Shown here piece after piece: positions 16,191 to 22,098 of a DNA stretch of 22,098 nt. Both the position numbers and the translations under genes were made by a program. Source of the DNA: RGIG5612 sp963589005 (GTDB lineage Bacteria; Bacillota; Clostridia; Lachnospirales; Lachnospiraceae); assembly GCA_963589005.1 (NCBI GenBank), contig CAVAJR010000034.1, positions 1 through 22,098 of the forward strand. Reading direction: 5' to 3'. The notes beneath the pieces are model-generated. The model saw nothing but the letters and a program-made list of their open reading frames with translations, did not search any database and was not told the DNA's origin. The first letter of the stretch is position 1. Each line of letters begins with the position of its first letter.

Positions 16191-16205
16191 GTGCATTTCA
16201 TGTAA
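16191..16205 (+). CDS. Possible leader mini-ORF b1 (GTG start, M-H-F-M)
   Basis: GTG CAT TTC ATG TAA, nine bases after AGGTGA of the B1 loop. It matches mini-ORF b2 at the same place after B2 (ATG CAT TTT ...). Speculative because of its size. Confidence 0.2.
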   Translation: MHFM

Positions 16206-16266
16206 GCTGCATCGGCTGCATGAATAAGTTATTAATTTGCAGTATCTGTGTAAGGAAGGATACTGC

Positions 16267-16296
16267 ATGAATATTGTATATATTTCGAATAGGTGA
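16267..16296 (+). CDS. Possible leader mini-ORF a2 (MNIVYISNR)
   Basis: Nine codons with a proper ribosome site: AAGGAAGGA (16252-16260) in the A2 loop, six bases before the ATG, which touches the 3' arm of the A2 stem. It ends AAT-AGG-TGA, the stop being inside the B2 loop, as a1 ends AGT-AGG-TGA in B1. This is the best-supported of the mini-ORFs. Confidence 0.35.
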   Translation: MNIVYISNR

Positions 16297-16304
16297 CGGA
16301 ACAT

Positions 16305-16325
16305 ATGCATTTTATTGTGAAATAA
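16305..16325 (+). CDS. Possible leader mini-ORF b2 (MHFIVK)
   Basis: ATG CAT TTT ATT GTG AAA TAA, eight bases after AGGTGA of the B2 loop. The ATG lies within the 3' arm of the B2 stem, so ribosome access would depend on that stem. It runs into the 5' arm of hairpin A3. Confidence 0.3.
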   Translation: MHFIVK

Positions 16326-16400
16326 CTGCGTAAGGAACAGTCTTTTCACAGAACAAACCGGTTAGCTCGACAAAATAAGAAAGAAGGATAGGTGAAAAAC

Positions 16401-17453
16401 ATGAAAACATTATATGCTCAGGCTCAGCCAGGATGTGTAAAACTGGCTGAAAAGGACCTGCCCAAGCCACAGGGCAATCAAGTATTGCTGAAAGCAAAAT
16501 ATTCGGCTATCAGCCCGGGAACAGAACACGGACTTCTGGCAGGTGAGATCGTTCCTCTCCCGACAAGCATTGGTTATGCTATGGCTGCAGAGGTTGTCGA
16601 TATCGGTCCTGATGTAAGAGACTTCAAGGTCGGCGACAAGGTCGTTACGACCGGCGAACATGCTCAATATCTTCTGATGAATGAGCTTAACTGCACTCCA
16701 TGCCCTCACGGAACCGACCTCAAGCAGGCTGCATTCTGGAATTTAGGTCATACCGGAATGTACGCTATCCGTCGTTCAGGACTTCAGATGGGTGAGCCAT
16801 GTGCAGTATTAGGTCAGGGATTTGTAGGTGCTATTACAGCTGTTCTGGCCAAGGTTGCAGGTGCAGTTCCTGTTATGGTTACTGACCTGGATGATGAGCG
16901 TCTTGAAACGTCAAAAAAACTGGGAATAGACATCTGCATCAACTCAGGTTCTGACAAATACGCTCTTAACAATGCCATTAAGGAACACGGGCTGCACGGA
17001 CTGCCTGTTATATTTGAAGCTACCGGTGCACGAGGACCTTTAATGCAGGCTGCTGACACAGTTGCAGAGCGCGGACGTATCATTATGATCTCTCAGGCTC
17101 ACAATGCTCCGCTGCCTCCGCTGGATGATCCGATCATGCAGAAGGGCGCATCCCTTATCGGAACTTACGTTAATTCCAAACCGTTTAAGCTCTGCAGAGC
17201 CGATCTGGAGATCAACGGAACGTGGCCGCCTGTAATGAGCGATAAGATAGTTCCATACAGAAACAGTGACTGCTGGTCAAGTGATGAAGATATCAGAGTT
17301 TTCCTGAACCTCATCCGTCATCACCGTATAGATATTACGCCGCTCATCAGTCATGAATTTAATTACAAGGAGATTCCTGAAGCTTACGCTGCTCATGTAT
17401 ATCCTAAGATCGATCCTGAAATGACTGGCGGAGTTATTTGCTGGGAAGACTAA
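16401..17453 (+). CDS. MDR-superfamily NAD(P)-dependent dehydrogenase
   Basis: A 350-residue medium-chain dehydrogenase/reductase. The N-terminal catalytic domain has AISPGTEHGLL (36-46), where zinc alcohol dehydrogenases carry the C-G-T/S-D ligand motif; the cysteine is absent. The four-Cys structural zinc lobe is also absent (only C98 and C101 nearby). DIGPDVRDFKVGDKVV (67-82) is the conserved MDR turn. The cofactor domain has VLGQGFVGAITA (137-148) with an acidic TDLDDERL (161-168) after the second strand, which favours NAD(H). Relatives with ISPGTE are usually labelled zinc-binding dehydrogenases of unknown substrate. The ATG at 16401 is preferred because AGGTGA lies five bases upstream; a GTG at 16392 would overlap that site. 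The gene is alone on its strand, behind the hairpin leader, and closed by a long terminator. Confidence 0.87.
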   Translation: MKTLYAQAQPGCVKLAEKDLPKPQGNQVLLKAKYSAISPGTEHGLLAGEIVPLPTSIGYAMAAEVVDIGPDVRDFKVGDKVVTTGEHAQYLLMNELNCTPCPHGTDLKQAAFWNLGHTGMYAIRRSGLQMGEPCAVLGQGFVGAITAVLAKVAGAVPVMVTDLDDERLETSKKLGIDICINSGSDKYALNNAIKEHGLHGLPVIFEATGARGPLMQAADTVAERGRIIMISQAHNAPLPPLDDPIMQKGASLIGTYVNSKPFKLCRADLEINGTWPPVMSDKIVPYRNSDCWSSDEDIRVFLNLIRHHRIDITPLISHEFNYKEIPEAYAAHVYPKIDPEMTGGVICWED

Positions 17454-17555
17454 TTAATCCTTCCAAAAAACAAGTTGTACGCTCCTCATGCCGGGCACCG
17501 TCGCTTGTCGAATGCGTTTTTATGACAAAATAAAACAACTTTTCTCAATAAGTAC

Positions 17556-17625
17556 AAATCCCTCAGAATCTGTATGCTGATATACAAAAATACTTATCAA
17601 GCATATGATCCTGAGGGATTTTTAT
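17556..17625 (+). terminator. Long hairpin terminator between the dehydrogenase and dtd
   Basis: An 11-base perfect outer stem (AAATCCCTCAG at 17556-17566 with CTGAGGGATTT at 17611-17621) continues inward through ATC/GAT and TATGCT/AGCATA, and is followed by a T run on the plus strand (ATTTTTATC). Its right side touches the dtd stop codon, so the convergent genes share it. The stretch 17454-17555 before it has no gene, and a weaker AAGTTGT/ACAACTT pair flanks part of it. Confidence 0.75.
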
Positions 17626-18077
17626 CATATTTCCTTCGAATCCAATATAATCGTAAACGGACCATCGTTTTCGATATGAACCTTCATATCAGCTCCGAAT
17701 ATTCCGGTACCAACTGTCATATCCGGCTTCAATATGCGGCACTGTTCACAGATGTAGTTATATAATTTTTCTGCATGCTCCGGTGCACCCGCATTTATGA
17801 AGCTGGGTCTATATCCCTTTCTGCAATCCGCATACAGCGTAAACTGCGATACAAGAAGCAGACCGCCGCCAACACTGTCAAGTGACAGGTTTGTTTTGCC
17901 TTCGCTGTCTTCAAATATTCTGAGTCCTAATGTCTTCCTGATCAATTTGTCAGCTATAGCTTCATTGTCTTCATTGCTGATGCCGATGAATACAAGAAAT
18001 CCTCTTCCTATTTTACCGGTAATCTGTCCGTCTACCGTCACAGATGCCTCTGTAACTCTCTGAATTACGAATTTCAT
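17625..18077 (-). CDS. dtd: D-aminoacyl-tRNA deacylase
   Basis: A 150-residue DTD that frees tRNA from D-amino acids, and glycine from mischarged tRNA-Ala, as cytosolic chiral proofreading. Both signature motifs are present: SQFTLYAD (77-84) and the Gly-cis-Pro motif in NDGPFT (137-142). The start MKFVIQRVTEASVTVDG is typical, and length is standard. An AAGGAA ribosome site lies five bases before the ATG. It is 78 bases downstream of the NifX-FKBP fusion on the same strand with no clear terminator between, so the two may be co-transcribed. In many Firmicutes dtd follows relA instead, so this placement is local. Confidence 0.96.
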   Translation of the reverse strand: MKFVIQRVTEASVTVDGQITGKIGRGFLVFIGISNEDNEAIADKLIRKTLGLRIFEDSEGKTNLSLDSVGGGLLLVSQFTLYADCRKGYRPSFINAGAPEHAEKLYNYICEQCRILKPDMTVGTGIFGADMKVHIENDGPFTIILDSKEI

Positions 18078-18155
18078 AAGGTTCCTTCCATATGTAAGCT
18101 GTCAGGTGCAGCCGATGTTGATAATCGTCCTGATCAATGCCGAACCTGTATGCCA

Positions 18156-19010
18156 TTACAGGACTTCTACAAGTTCGATTTCAAAATTCAGTTCCTTGCC
18201 TGCCATTTCGTGATTAGCATCCAATGTGATCATTACATCATCCTTGGCTGTAACTGTTACAGGGAACGGCTGACCTGTCGGACTGGTAAGGTATACCTGC
18301 TGTCCTACTTCCAGTCCCTCTGAGCCCGGGAGCTTGCTTATCTCTATTGTAAGGATTGCGTCAGGGTTCGGCATGCCATATGCCTCCTCCGGCATCAGGT
18401 GGATGTTAACCTTCTCCCCCACTTCCATGTTGGCAACAGCCTGATCAAATCCTCTGATCATCATGCCTGCACCGCAGATAAAATCAAGTGTCTCGCCTCT
18501 TCCGTAGGATGAGTCAAATTCCTTACCATCATTAAATGTTCCTCTGTAATTAACACGGCATGTCTTGCCTACATTCTTGCCCTCCATAATCGGCTGAGGC
18601 GCTCCGCATCCTCCGCCGCATGAGCTGCAGCCGCCGCCACAGCCTGAGCCGCATCCGCACTCTTCTGCTTCTTCCTCATGATGATTACAATTGGCTGTAC
18701 TTTCTGCGATCAGTTCGCCATTTATATAAGCCTGCACTGCTTCATCTGCATTACCGCTTACACCTGCATAGATCTCTATTCCGGCATTTGTCAGCGCATT
18801 CTGTGCGCCTTCTCCCATGCCGCCGCAGATGACAGCACCTACGCCCTTATCTGCCAGAAATCCTGCCAGCGCCTCGTGTCCTGTACCATCAGTTCCTATA
18901 ACTTCACTTGATACGACCTTACCATCCTCTATCTCATAAATCTTGAAGGATTCTGTCCTTCCAAAATGCTGAAATATCTCTCCATTATCATAAGCTATTG
19001 CTATTTTCAT
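18156..19010 (-). CDS. Fusion of NifX/NifB-like (DiNase) domain and SlyD-like FKBP prolyl isomerase
   Basis: A 284-residue two-domain protein. Residues 1-105 form a dinitrogenase iron-molybdenum cofactor (NifX/NifB C-terminal-like) fold: MKIAIAYDNGEIFQHFGRTE, then GVGAVICGGMGEGAQNAL. Residues 108-135 are a metal-ligand-rich linker with C108, H110, H111, C118, C120, C124, C128, C131 and C135. Residues 147-284 are an FKBP-type peptidyl-prolyl isomerase: VNYRGTFNDGKEFDSS, IRGFDQAVANMEVGEK, PEEAYGMPNPD. The SlyD insert-in-flap part ends DANHEMAGKELNFEIELVEV. SlyD proteins are chaperone-isomerases that handle metals through a His/Cys-rich tail; here the metal-rich part lies between the domains. 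A strong AGGAGG site precedes the ATG. A role in metal-cluster or metal handling coupled to folding is an inference; no nif genes are nearby. Confidence 0.9.
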   Translation of the reverse strand: MKIAIAYDNGEIFQHFGRTESFKIYEIEDGKVVSSEVIGTDGTGHEALAGFLADKGVGAVICGGMGEGAQNALTNAGIEIYAGVSGNADEAVQAYINGELIAESTANCNHHEEEAEECGCGSGCGGGCSSCGGGCGAPQPIMEGKNVGKTCRVNYRGTFNDGKEFDSSYGRGETLDFICGAGMMIRGFDQAVANMEVGEKVNIHLMPEEAYGMPNPDAILTIEISKLPGSEGLEVGQQVYLTSPTGQPFPVTVTAKDDVMITLDANHEMAGKELNFEIELVEVL

Positions 19011-19074
19011 ATGTTCCTCCTGAATTTGATCACTTTAAATCCGGCTGCCATCTGCCGGTTAACTTGCTGCCTTG

Positions 19075-19773
19075 TCAGTTACTTGCTGTTAATTGTTTTT
19101 CTACCCATATTGCAGGGCGAATTGCGTTGCCCGCATATGTCTCCGTTGTTCCGCTGGCATCAGGATATCCGTTATTGCCAACTACAGCCGCACGATATAC
19201 ATTGCTGCCCGGAGTTCTTACCCACCACCAGCATGTGTCACCTGAGCTGTCACCATATACGCCTTGTTCTTTAGCATATTTGGTAGGAACGCATTTGCTT
19301 ATCTCCACATCCGCCATGTATTCATTTACTTCGTCAATACTCAGCAAAAATACATTGTCTGTGGTATCATTTCCCGCATCTGTAGTTTCATTAGGATTAG
19401 CATCTGCTGTTACCGTTGACTCAATTATCTGTGCCTTCTGTTCATCTGTAAATGCTGTGTTATAGAATTGACCGTTGAGCCATTCCCTTACAGTGCTGGT
19501 CTCCCATGTAACACTTTCGTATTGTTCGTTGTACTGCACACAATCAAGTCCATACCGACTTATCAGAAGCTGCTTGCCATCCTCTTCTGCCAGAACGATC
19601 CATTCAATATCCTCAGCACCGTTCCCTGTCTTGTTGTCCTGTTCATAAGTTCCGAATATTACTATATCTCCTACAGTTGTATCAGCACTTCCTGCAATCG
19701 GAAGCTTCTGCCCGCAGGCACCTAGCATAAGCAGCATTCCTGCCGCTATTGCAGCCGGTATAATCCTCTTCAT
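19075..19773 (-). CDS. Lipoprotein with DUF6273 domain
   Basis: A 232-residue exported protein. A short positive start (MKRIIPAAIAAG), hydrophobic core and lipobox LGAC with C20 mark it as a lipoprotein. The rest matches DUF6273: GDIVIFGTYEQDN and IEWIVLAEEDGKQLLISRYG, then VTWETSTVREWLNGQFYNTAF and finally WWWVRTPGSNVYRAAVVGN, ending NAIRPAIWV. This aromatic-rich domain is common in secreted and surface proteins of gut clostridia; its function is not established. AAGGAGA gives a good ribosome site. The gene is 64 bases upstream of the NifX-FKBP gene; a small CCGGC/GCCGG hairpin between them has no real T tract, so read-through is possible. Confidence 0.87.
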   Translation of the reverse strand: MKRIIPAAIAAGMLLMLGACGQKLPIAGSADTTVGDIVIFGTYEQDNKTGNGAEDIEWIVLAEEDGKQLLISRYGLDCVQYNEQYESVTWETSTVREWLNGQFYNTAFTDEQKAQIIESTVTADANPNETTDAGNDTTDNVFLLSIDEVNEYMADVEISKCVPTKYAKEQGVYGDSSGDTCWWWVRTPGSNVYRAAVVGNNGYPDASGTTETYAGNAIRPAIWVEKQLTASN

Positions 19774-19889
19774 AGATTCTCCTTAAAATACCTAAATATC
19801 CAATGTCCGGCGAGCTGCACAGCTTCTCAAACTGACACTGAATATATGCAATAATCTCTGTCACCATTATGAAGCGACACACAGATGCC

Positions 19890-19895
19890 ATTATA
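19890..19895 (-). promoter_or_regulatory. Probable -10 box of the DUF6273 lipoprotein gene
   Basis: Perfect TATAAT on the minus strand, with TTTTAA at 17 bases upstream. A TTGACA is also present but only 11 bases away. The implied leader is about 110 bases. Confidence 0.45.
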
Positions 19896-19986
19896 TAACA
19901 ATATTTTGTCAATTAAAACAGCAAGATAAGACTGGCAGCCCGGTTAATCAATATTTGTGCCGGAACAACGCATGCGTTTTAGGACT

Positions 19987-20042
19987 GTGCCTGCACGACG
20001 AGGTTCACGGCGCGTTATGGTATACAAGCTTTGTGCAGGCAC
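19987..20042. repeat. Perfect 10-base inverted repeat with 36-base centre
   Basis: GTGCCTGCAC (19987-19996) and GTGCAGGCAC (20033-20042) are perfectly inverted, upstream of the ribU promoter in the divergent region. No T run follows on the minus strand; TTTTTT comes nine bases later on the plus strand. It could be a regulator site, a remnant of a repeated element, or a terminator for an unseen plus-strand RNA. Confidence 0.45.
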
Positions 20043-20066
20043 CACATACATTTTTTCAAAAACATA

Positions 20067-20095
20067 TTTACAATCATTTTATATAGGTGTAATAT
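20067..20095 (+). promoter_or_regulatory. ribU promoter
   Basis: TTTACA (20067-20072), 17-base spacer, TAATAT (20090-20095), predicting a start near 20102, just before the FMN riboswitch. Confidence 0.7.
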
Positions 20096-20108
20096 CCAGT
20101 CGATGAAA

Positions 20109-20222
20109 TTCTGTTTCGGGGCGGGGCGCAATTCCCCACCGGCAGTACAGTCTGCGAGCCCTTACGGGTTGATCAGGTGTGATTCCTGAACCGACGGTTA
20201 TAGTCCGGATGAGAGAGACGAT
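20109..20222 (+). promoter_or_regulatory. FMN riboswitch (RFN element)
   Basis: The conserved blocks are clear: TTTCGGGGCGGGGCGCAATT, CCCCACCGGCAGTA, then CTGCGAGCCC, GATTCCTGAACCGACGGTTA, and the closing AGTCCGGATGAGAGAGACGA. They match the six-helix RFN aptamer that binds FMN. It lies between a promoter and a terminator upstream of ribU, so FMN binding should favour termination and shut down riboflavin uptake. The edges are approximate to a few bases. Confidence 0.96.
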
Positions 20223-20244
20223 CATGAATATCTTGATATGTTTT

Positions 20245-20279
20245 GATGCCCTGACAGTTGTTGTCAGGGCATCTTTTTT
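20245..20279 (+). terminator. Riboswitch-controlled terminator before ribU
   Basis: A perfect 12-bp stem GATGCCCTGACA / TGTCAGGGCATC with loop GTTGT (20245-20273), followed by six Ts. It is the expression platform of the FMN riboswitch. Confidence 0.92.
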
Positions 20280-20340
20280 ATCACAAGTCGTATTCCAAAA
20301 CAGATTTTCAAATATTTTCATTCAAAGGAGAATTTGTAAC

Positions 20341-21015
20341 ATGGAAAACACTGCAAAAAAAATCAATGTAAGACAACTCGTAATTCTGGGTATGTTCTGC
20401 GCACTGGCATATGCCGTCATGCTTTTATCTAAGATGATTCCTATCAGCGTAGCCGGATTTCTGACTCTGGATTTCAAGGATGTGATCATCGCCATCGCCA
20501 GCTTACTGTTCGGACCTATCCCGGGCGTTATTATCTCGGTAATCGTCTCATTCATTGAAATGATCACTGTAAGTTCAACAGGTCCTATCGGACTTCTTAT
20601 GAACATCCTAGCTACATGCTCATTTGTCGTTCCTATGTCGATCATTTACAAAAACAAGAAGAAACTCTCAGGTGCCATCGCCGGTGCTATTGCGGGAGTT
20701 TTATGTATGACTGTTATCATGATCTTATGGAACTGGCTGATCACTCCATTATATATGGGTGTTCCGCGAGAAACTGTTGTAGCAATGCTGTTGCCTGTAT
20801 TCCTGCCATTTAACCTGATCAAGGCTGCCATGAATGCTGCCGCAACCGTGCTCCTGTATAAGCCTGTTGTTACAGCACTTAGGAAGGCCAAACTGCTCTC
20901 GCCTTCAACCGGCACTGCACCTAAGAAGAACAGGACTGTGGGCGTAACACTTGTTTCATTATTCATATTGGCCTCACTTATACTTGTGGTTCTTGTCTGG
21001 ACAGGCACAATCTAA
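20341..21015 (+). CDS. ribU: RibU, riboflavin ECF transporter S component
   Basis: A 224-residue membrane protein with about six helices, the substrate-binding S component that works with a shared EcfT/EcfA module encoded elsewhere. VRQLVILGMFCALAYAVMLLS, FLTLDFKDVIIAIASLLFGP (40-59) and STGPIGLLMNILATCSFVVP (79-98) are typical RibU segments. The riboflavin assignment is supported by the FMN riboswitch directly upstream. The ATG at 20341 is chosen because AAAGGAG lies about ten bases upstream; the frame is open further upstream but runs through the riboswitch and terminator. After the usual fold, a positively charged stretch (KKNR near 198-201) leads to an extra C-terminal hydrophobic helix, longer than in many RibU proteins. 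Confidence 0.93.
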   Translation: MENTAKKINVRQLVILGMFCALAYAVMLLSKMIPISVAGFLTLDFKDVIIAIASLLFGPIPGVIISVIVSFIEMITVSSTGPIGLLMNILATCSFVVPMSIIYKNKKKLSGAIAGAIAGVLCMTVIMILWNWLITPLYMGVPRETVVAMLLPVFLPFNLIKAAMNAAATVLLYKPVVTALRKAKLLSPSTGTAPKKNRTVGVTLVSLFILASLILVVLVWTGTI

Positions 21016-21105
21016 ATCTTATATATTGTGAAGCCAAAAGCTTAATAAATCAGCATCACCGATCCAACCGCTAGGCACGATCTAAACCTTATATACTGTA
21101 AACTC
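21003..21105. repeat. Direct repeat of the ribU 3' end, 70 bases apart
   Basis: The stretch 21003-21031 (AGGCACAATCTAAATCTTAT...) recurs at 21073-21101 (AGGCACGATCTAAACCTTAT...). The roughly 27 core bases differ only by transitions. The first copy contains the ribU stop codon. It looks like a small local duplication. Confidence 0.7.
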
Positions 21106-21131
21106 AACAGCCCCGCAACTGCGGGGCTGTT
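21106..21131. terminator. Shared hairpin between ribU and the phosphatase gene
   Basis: A perfect 11-bp GC-rich stem AACAGCCCCGC / GCGGGGCTGTT around a four-base loop lies between two convergent genes. Neither side has a strong T run, so termination strength is uncertain. Confidence 0.6.
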
Positions 21132-21141
21132 CATTAACTTG

Positions 21142-21906
21142 CTATTTTCTTATCTTACTGTTGCAAGCCCATATTGAACTGGCTTCAAATAGCGGCAGCT
21201 CATTGCCATTCTCATCTGCAACATAGCCTCCGGCTTCTTCTATCAATACAATTCCTGCCGTAAAATCCCATGGCTGCAATTTAAGCTCGAAGAACAATCC
21301 TGCTCTTCCGCATGCGACGCTGCACAGATCTAATGCTGCTGAACCGCTGCGCCTTAAATCCATACCTCTGCTGCAATAATCTCTGGCAAGGGCGAATGTT
21401 CTGTCCCACAATTCTTCATAATAAGGAGCAGTTCCGAATAGCACAAGGCTGTGAGCAAGTTCAGTATTGGATACATGTATTTGCCTTCCATTCAGATATG
21501 CACCATGTCCCTTCTCAGCGGAGAAACATTCATCATTATACGGATTGTATACAACACCTGCATAACGTTTACCGTCCACAACGACACCTACTGAAACACA
21601 GCTGTAATTTAAGCCATTCATAAAATTCGATGTACCGTCAATAGGATCTATGACAAATACCATTCCATGATTTAAGTCATTCTCTTCTCTTGACTCATCC
21701 TCTTCTCCCAGAAATTTAGCCTGCGGAAATTCCTTTGTTAATTTCTCTATCAGCGCTGCCTGCATCCTCTTGTCAAATGCTGTGACAAAATTACCATGTC
21801 CTTCCTTCGCTGTAACACTGTCACTTATATTCTTAGCCTCAAGCATTATAGGTATGCAGCTTTTTACTATATCAATTATTGTAGATATCATATTTTTCTC
21901 TGCCAT
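21142..21906 (-). CDS. Inositol monophosphatase family protein
   Basis: A 254-residue Mg-dependent sugar/inositol phosphatase of the IMPase/SuhB/CysQ superfamily. Metal-site motifs are visible: GEED (67-70), VIDPIDGTSNF (85-95) with D87 and D90, and WDFTAGIVLIEEAGG (213-227) with D214. The DxxG region and AEKGHGAYLNGRQI are also typical. The substrate (inositol-1-P, fructose bisphosphate, PAP or NADP) cannot be read from the motifs. The ATG at 21906 is chosen since AGGAG lies six bases upstream; a GTG 18 bases earlier contains that site in its own frame and has no ribosome site. Confidence 0.92.
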   Translation of the reverse strand: MAEKNMISTIIDIVKSCIPIMLEAKNISDSVTAKEGHGNFVTAFDKRMQAALIEKLTKEFPQAKFLGEEDESREENDLNHGMVFVIDPIDGTSNFMNGLNYSCVSVGVVVDGKRYAGVVYNPYNDECFSAEKGHGAYLNGRQIHVSNTELAHSLVLFGTAPYYEELWDRTFALARDYCSRGMDLRRSGSAALDLCSVACGRAGLFFELKLQPWDFTAGIVLIEEAGGYVADENGNELPLFEASSIWACNSKIRK

Positions 21907-21984
21907 ATCAGTCTCCTGTTTCACTTAATATGCAGTCATAGTAGCACCTTCAGAGTAATTGTTCCAGATAATAATCATTGCCAT

Positions 21985-22079
21985 TTTTGTTCGGGTCTTT
22001 GACAGTTCCGACACATAGTCAAGTTCTCTCGAATACCTTCAGGTACTGATAAAATCGGGATTTCCCGGTTTTTATTTTT
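21985..22079 (+). terminator. Terminator with upstream structured stretch at the right edge
   Basis: AAAATCGGGA (22051-22060) pairs with TCCCGGTTTT (22063-22072) with one G-U, followed by TTATTTTTG on the plus strand. Upstream, TTCGGG/CTCGAA and TTGAC/GTCAA pairs (about 21990-22034) and a TACC-ttca-GGTA hairpin suggest further structure. No plus-strand gene ends here. It may close a small plus-strand RNA, act as an attenuator for a gene beyond the window, or terminate a minus-strand gene coming from the right. Confidence 0.55.
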
Positions 22080-22098
22080 GTCAAATTTTATTCACTTT

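Larger units (their letters stand above)
16124..16400 (+). promoter_or_regulatory. Structured leader with repeated SD-loop hairpins
   Basis: Two hairpin types alternate. Type A has loops ending TAAGGAA: A1 (16124-16147, 7-position stem with one mismatch and a G-U), A2 (16238-16267, perfect 9-bp stem) and A3 (16316-16350, 11 pairs of 13). Type B has 9-base loops A(G/A)TAGGTGA closed by CG/CG: B1 (16165-16189, perfect 8-bp stem) and B2 (16276-16308, 11 of 12 with two G-U). Another hairpin of about 10 bp lies at 16197-16224. Stem sequences differ while loops are kept, which argues for selection on the RNA. A sixth copy, TAGGTGA at 16389-16395, is the ribosome site of the dehydrogenase and is not in a hairpin. 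TAAGGA and AGGTGA are the two halves of the extended Shine-Dalgarno. I do not recognise a known riboswitch. Confidence 0.6.

Noticed and set aside
16074..16349. 91-codon minus-strand frame opposite the dehydrogenase leader
   Set aside because: No domain pattern or ribosome site, and the sequence is better explained by plus-strand hairpins with covarying stems.
16124..16400. Known riboswitch (FMN, TPP, SAM, c-di-GMP, THF, guanidine) or T-box in the dehydrogenase leader
   Set aside because: None of the conserved cores of these classes is visible, nor the T-box TGGN box; only short repeated SD-like loops were seen.
18620..18911. Plus-strand His/Leu-rich frames opposite the NifX-FKBP linker
   Set aside because: They are the antisense reading of the Cys/Gly-rich linker and its surroundings, without independent support.
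20179..20340. Upstream extension of the ribU frame
   Set aside because: It would start inside the FMN riboswitch and translate through its terminator; a proper ribosome site exists at 20341.
1..22098. Transposons, prophage genes, tRNA or rRNA genes
   Set aside because: No transposase, integrase, cloverleaf or rRNA sequence was recognised on either strand by eye.

Overview
The window reads as chromosomal DNA of a low-GC Gram-positive anaerobe, most likely a clostridial Lachnospiraceae-type gut bacterium. I infer this from strong AGGAGG-type ribosome binding sites, a DUF6273 lipoprotein, a VanZ-like protein, phosphoketolase next to pyruvate phosphate dikinase, and a riboflavin ECF S-component behind an FMN riboswitch. 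The genus cannot be fixed by eye.

Region 1 (1-5850) is a type II-A CRISPR-Cas locus read leftwards: cas9, cas1, cas2 and the start of csn2, each overlapping the next. A divergent tracrRNA (about 5753-5847) lies just upstream of cas9. The block is visibly more AT-rich than the rest of the window. A 10-N assembly gap interrupts cas2. The left edge cuts csn2, so the repeat-spacer array is not in view.

Region 2 (6224-12847) carries a VanZ-family membrane protein (+), then on the minus strand rsmE (16S rRNA methyltransferase) behind xfp (phosphoketolase), then ppdK with its own terminator and promoter. Xfp and PpdK work in sugar/acetyl-phosphate and pyruvate/PEP metabolism.

Region 3 (13106-15725) is a tight minus-strand operon: CAT-family acetyltransferase, SAM-dependent methyltransferase and AEC-family permease. 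It ends in a long hairpin terminator.

Region 4 (15726-17624) is the most unusual non-coding part. A roughly 300-nt leader precedes a zinc-ligand-poor MDR dehydrogenase. It contains repeated hairpins whose loops show Shine-Dalgarno-like sequences (TAAGGAA or TAGGTGA), interleaved with very short ORFs. This is my best candidate for an undescribed regulatory element.

Region 5 (17625-19773, minus) has dtd, a fusion of a NifX/NifB-like (DiNase) domain to a SlyD-like FKBP prolyl isomerase through a Cys-rich linker, and a DUF6273 lipoprotein.

Region 6 (20067-22098) has a promoter, FMN riboswitch, terminator and ribU on the plus strand, a convergent inositol monophosphatase-family gene on the minus strand, and a structured stretch with a terminator at the right edge.
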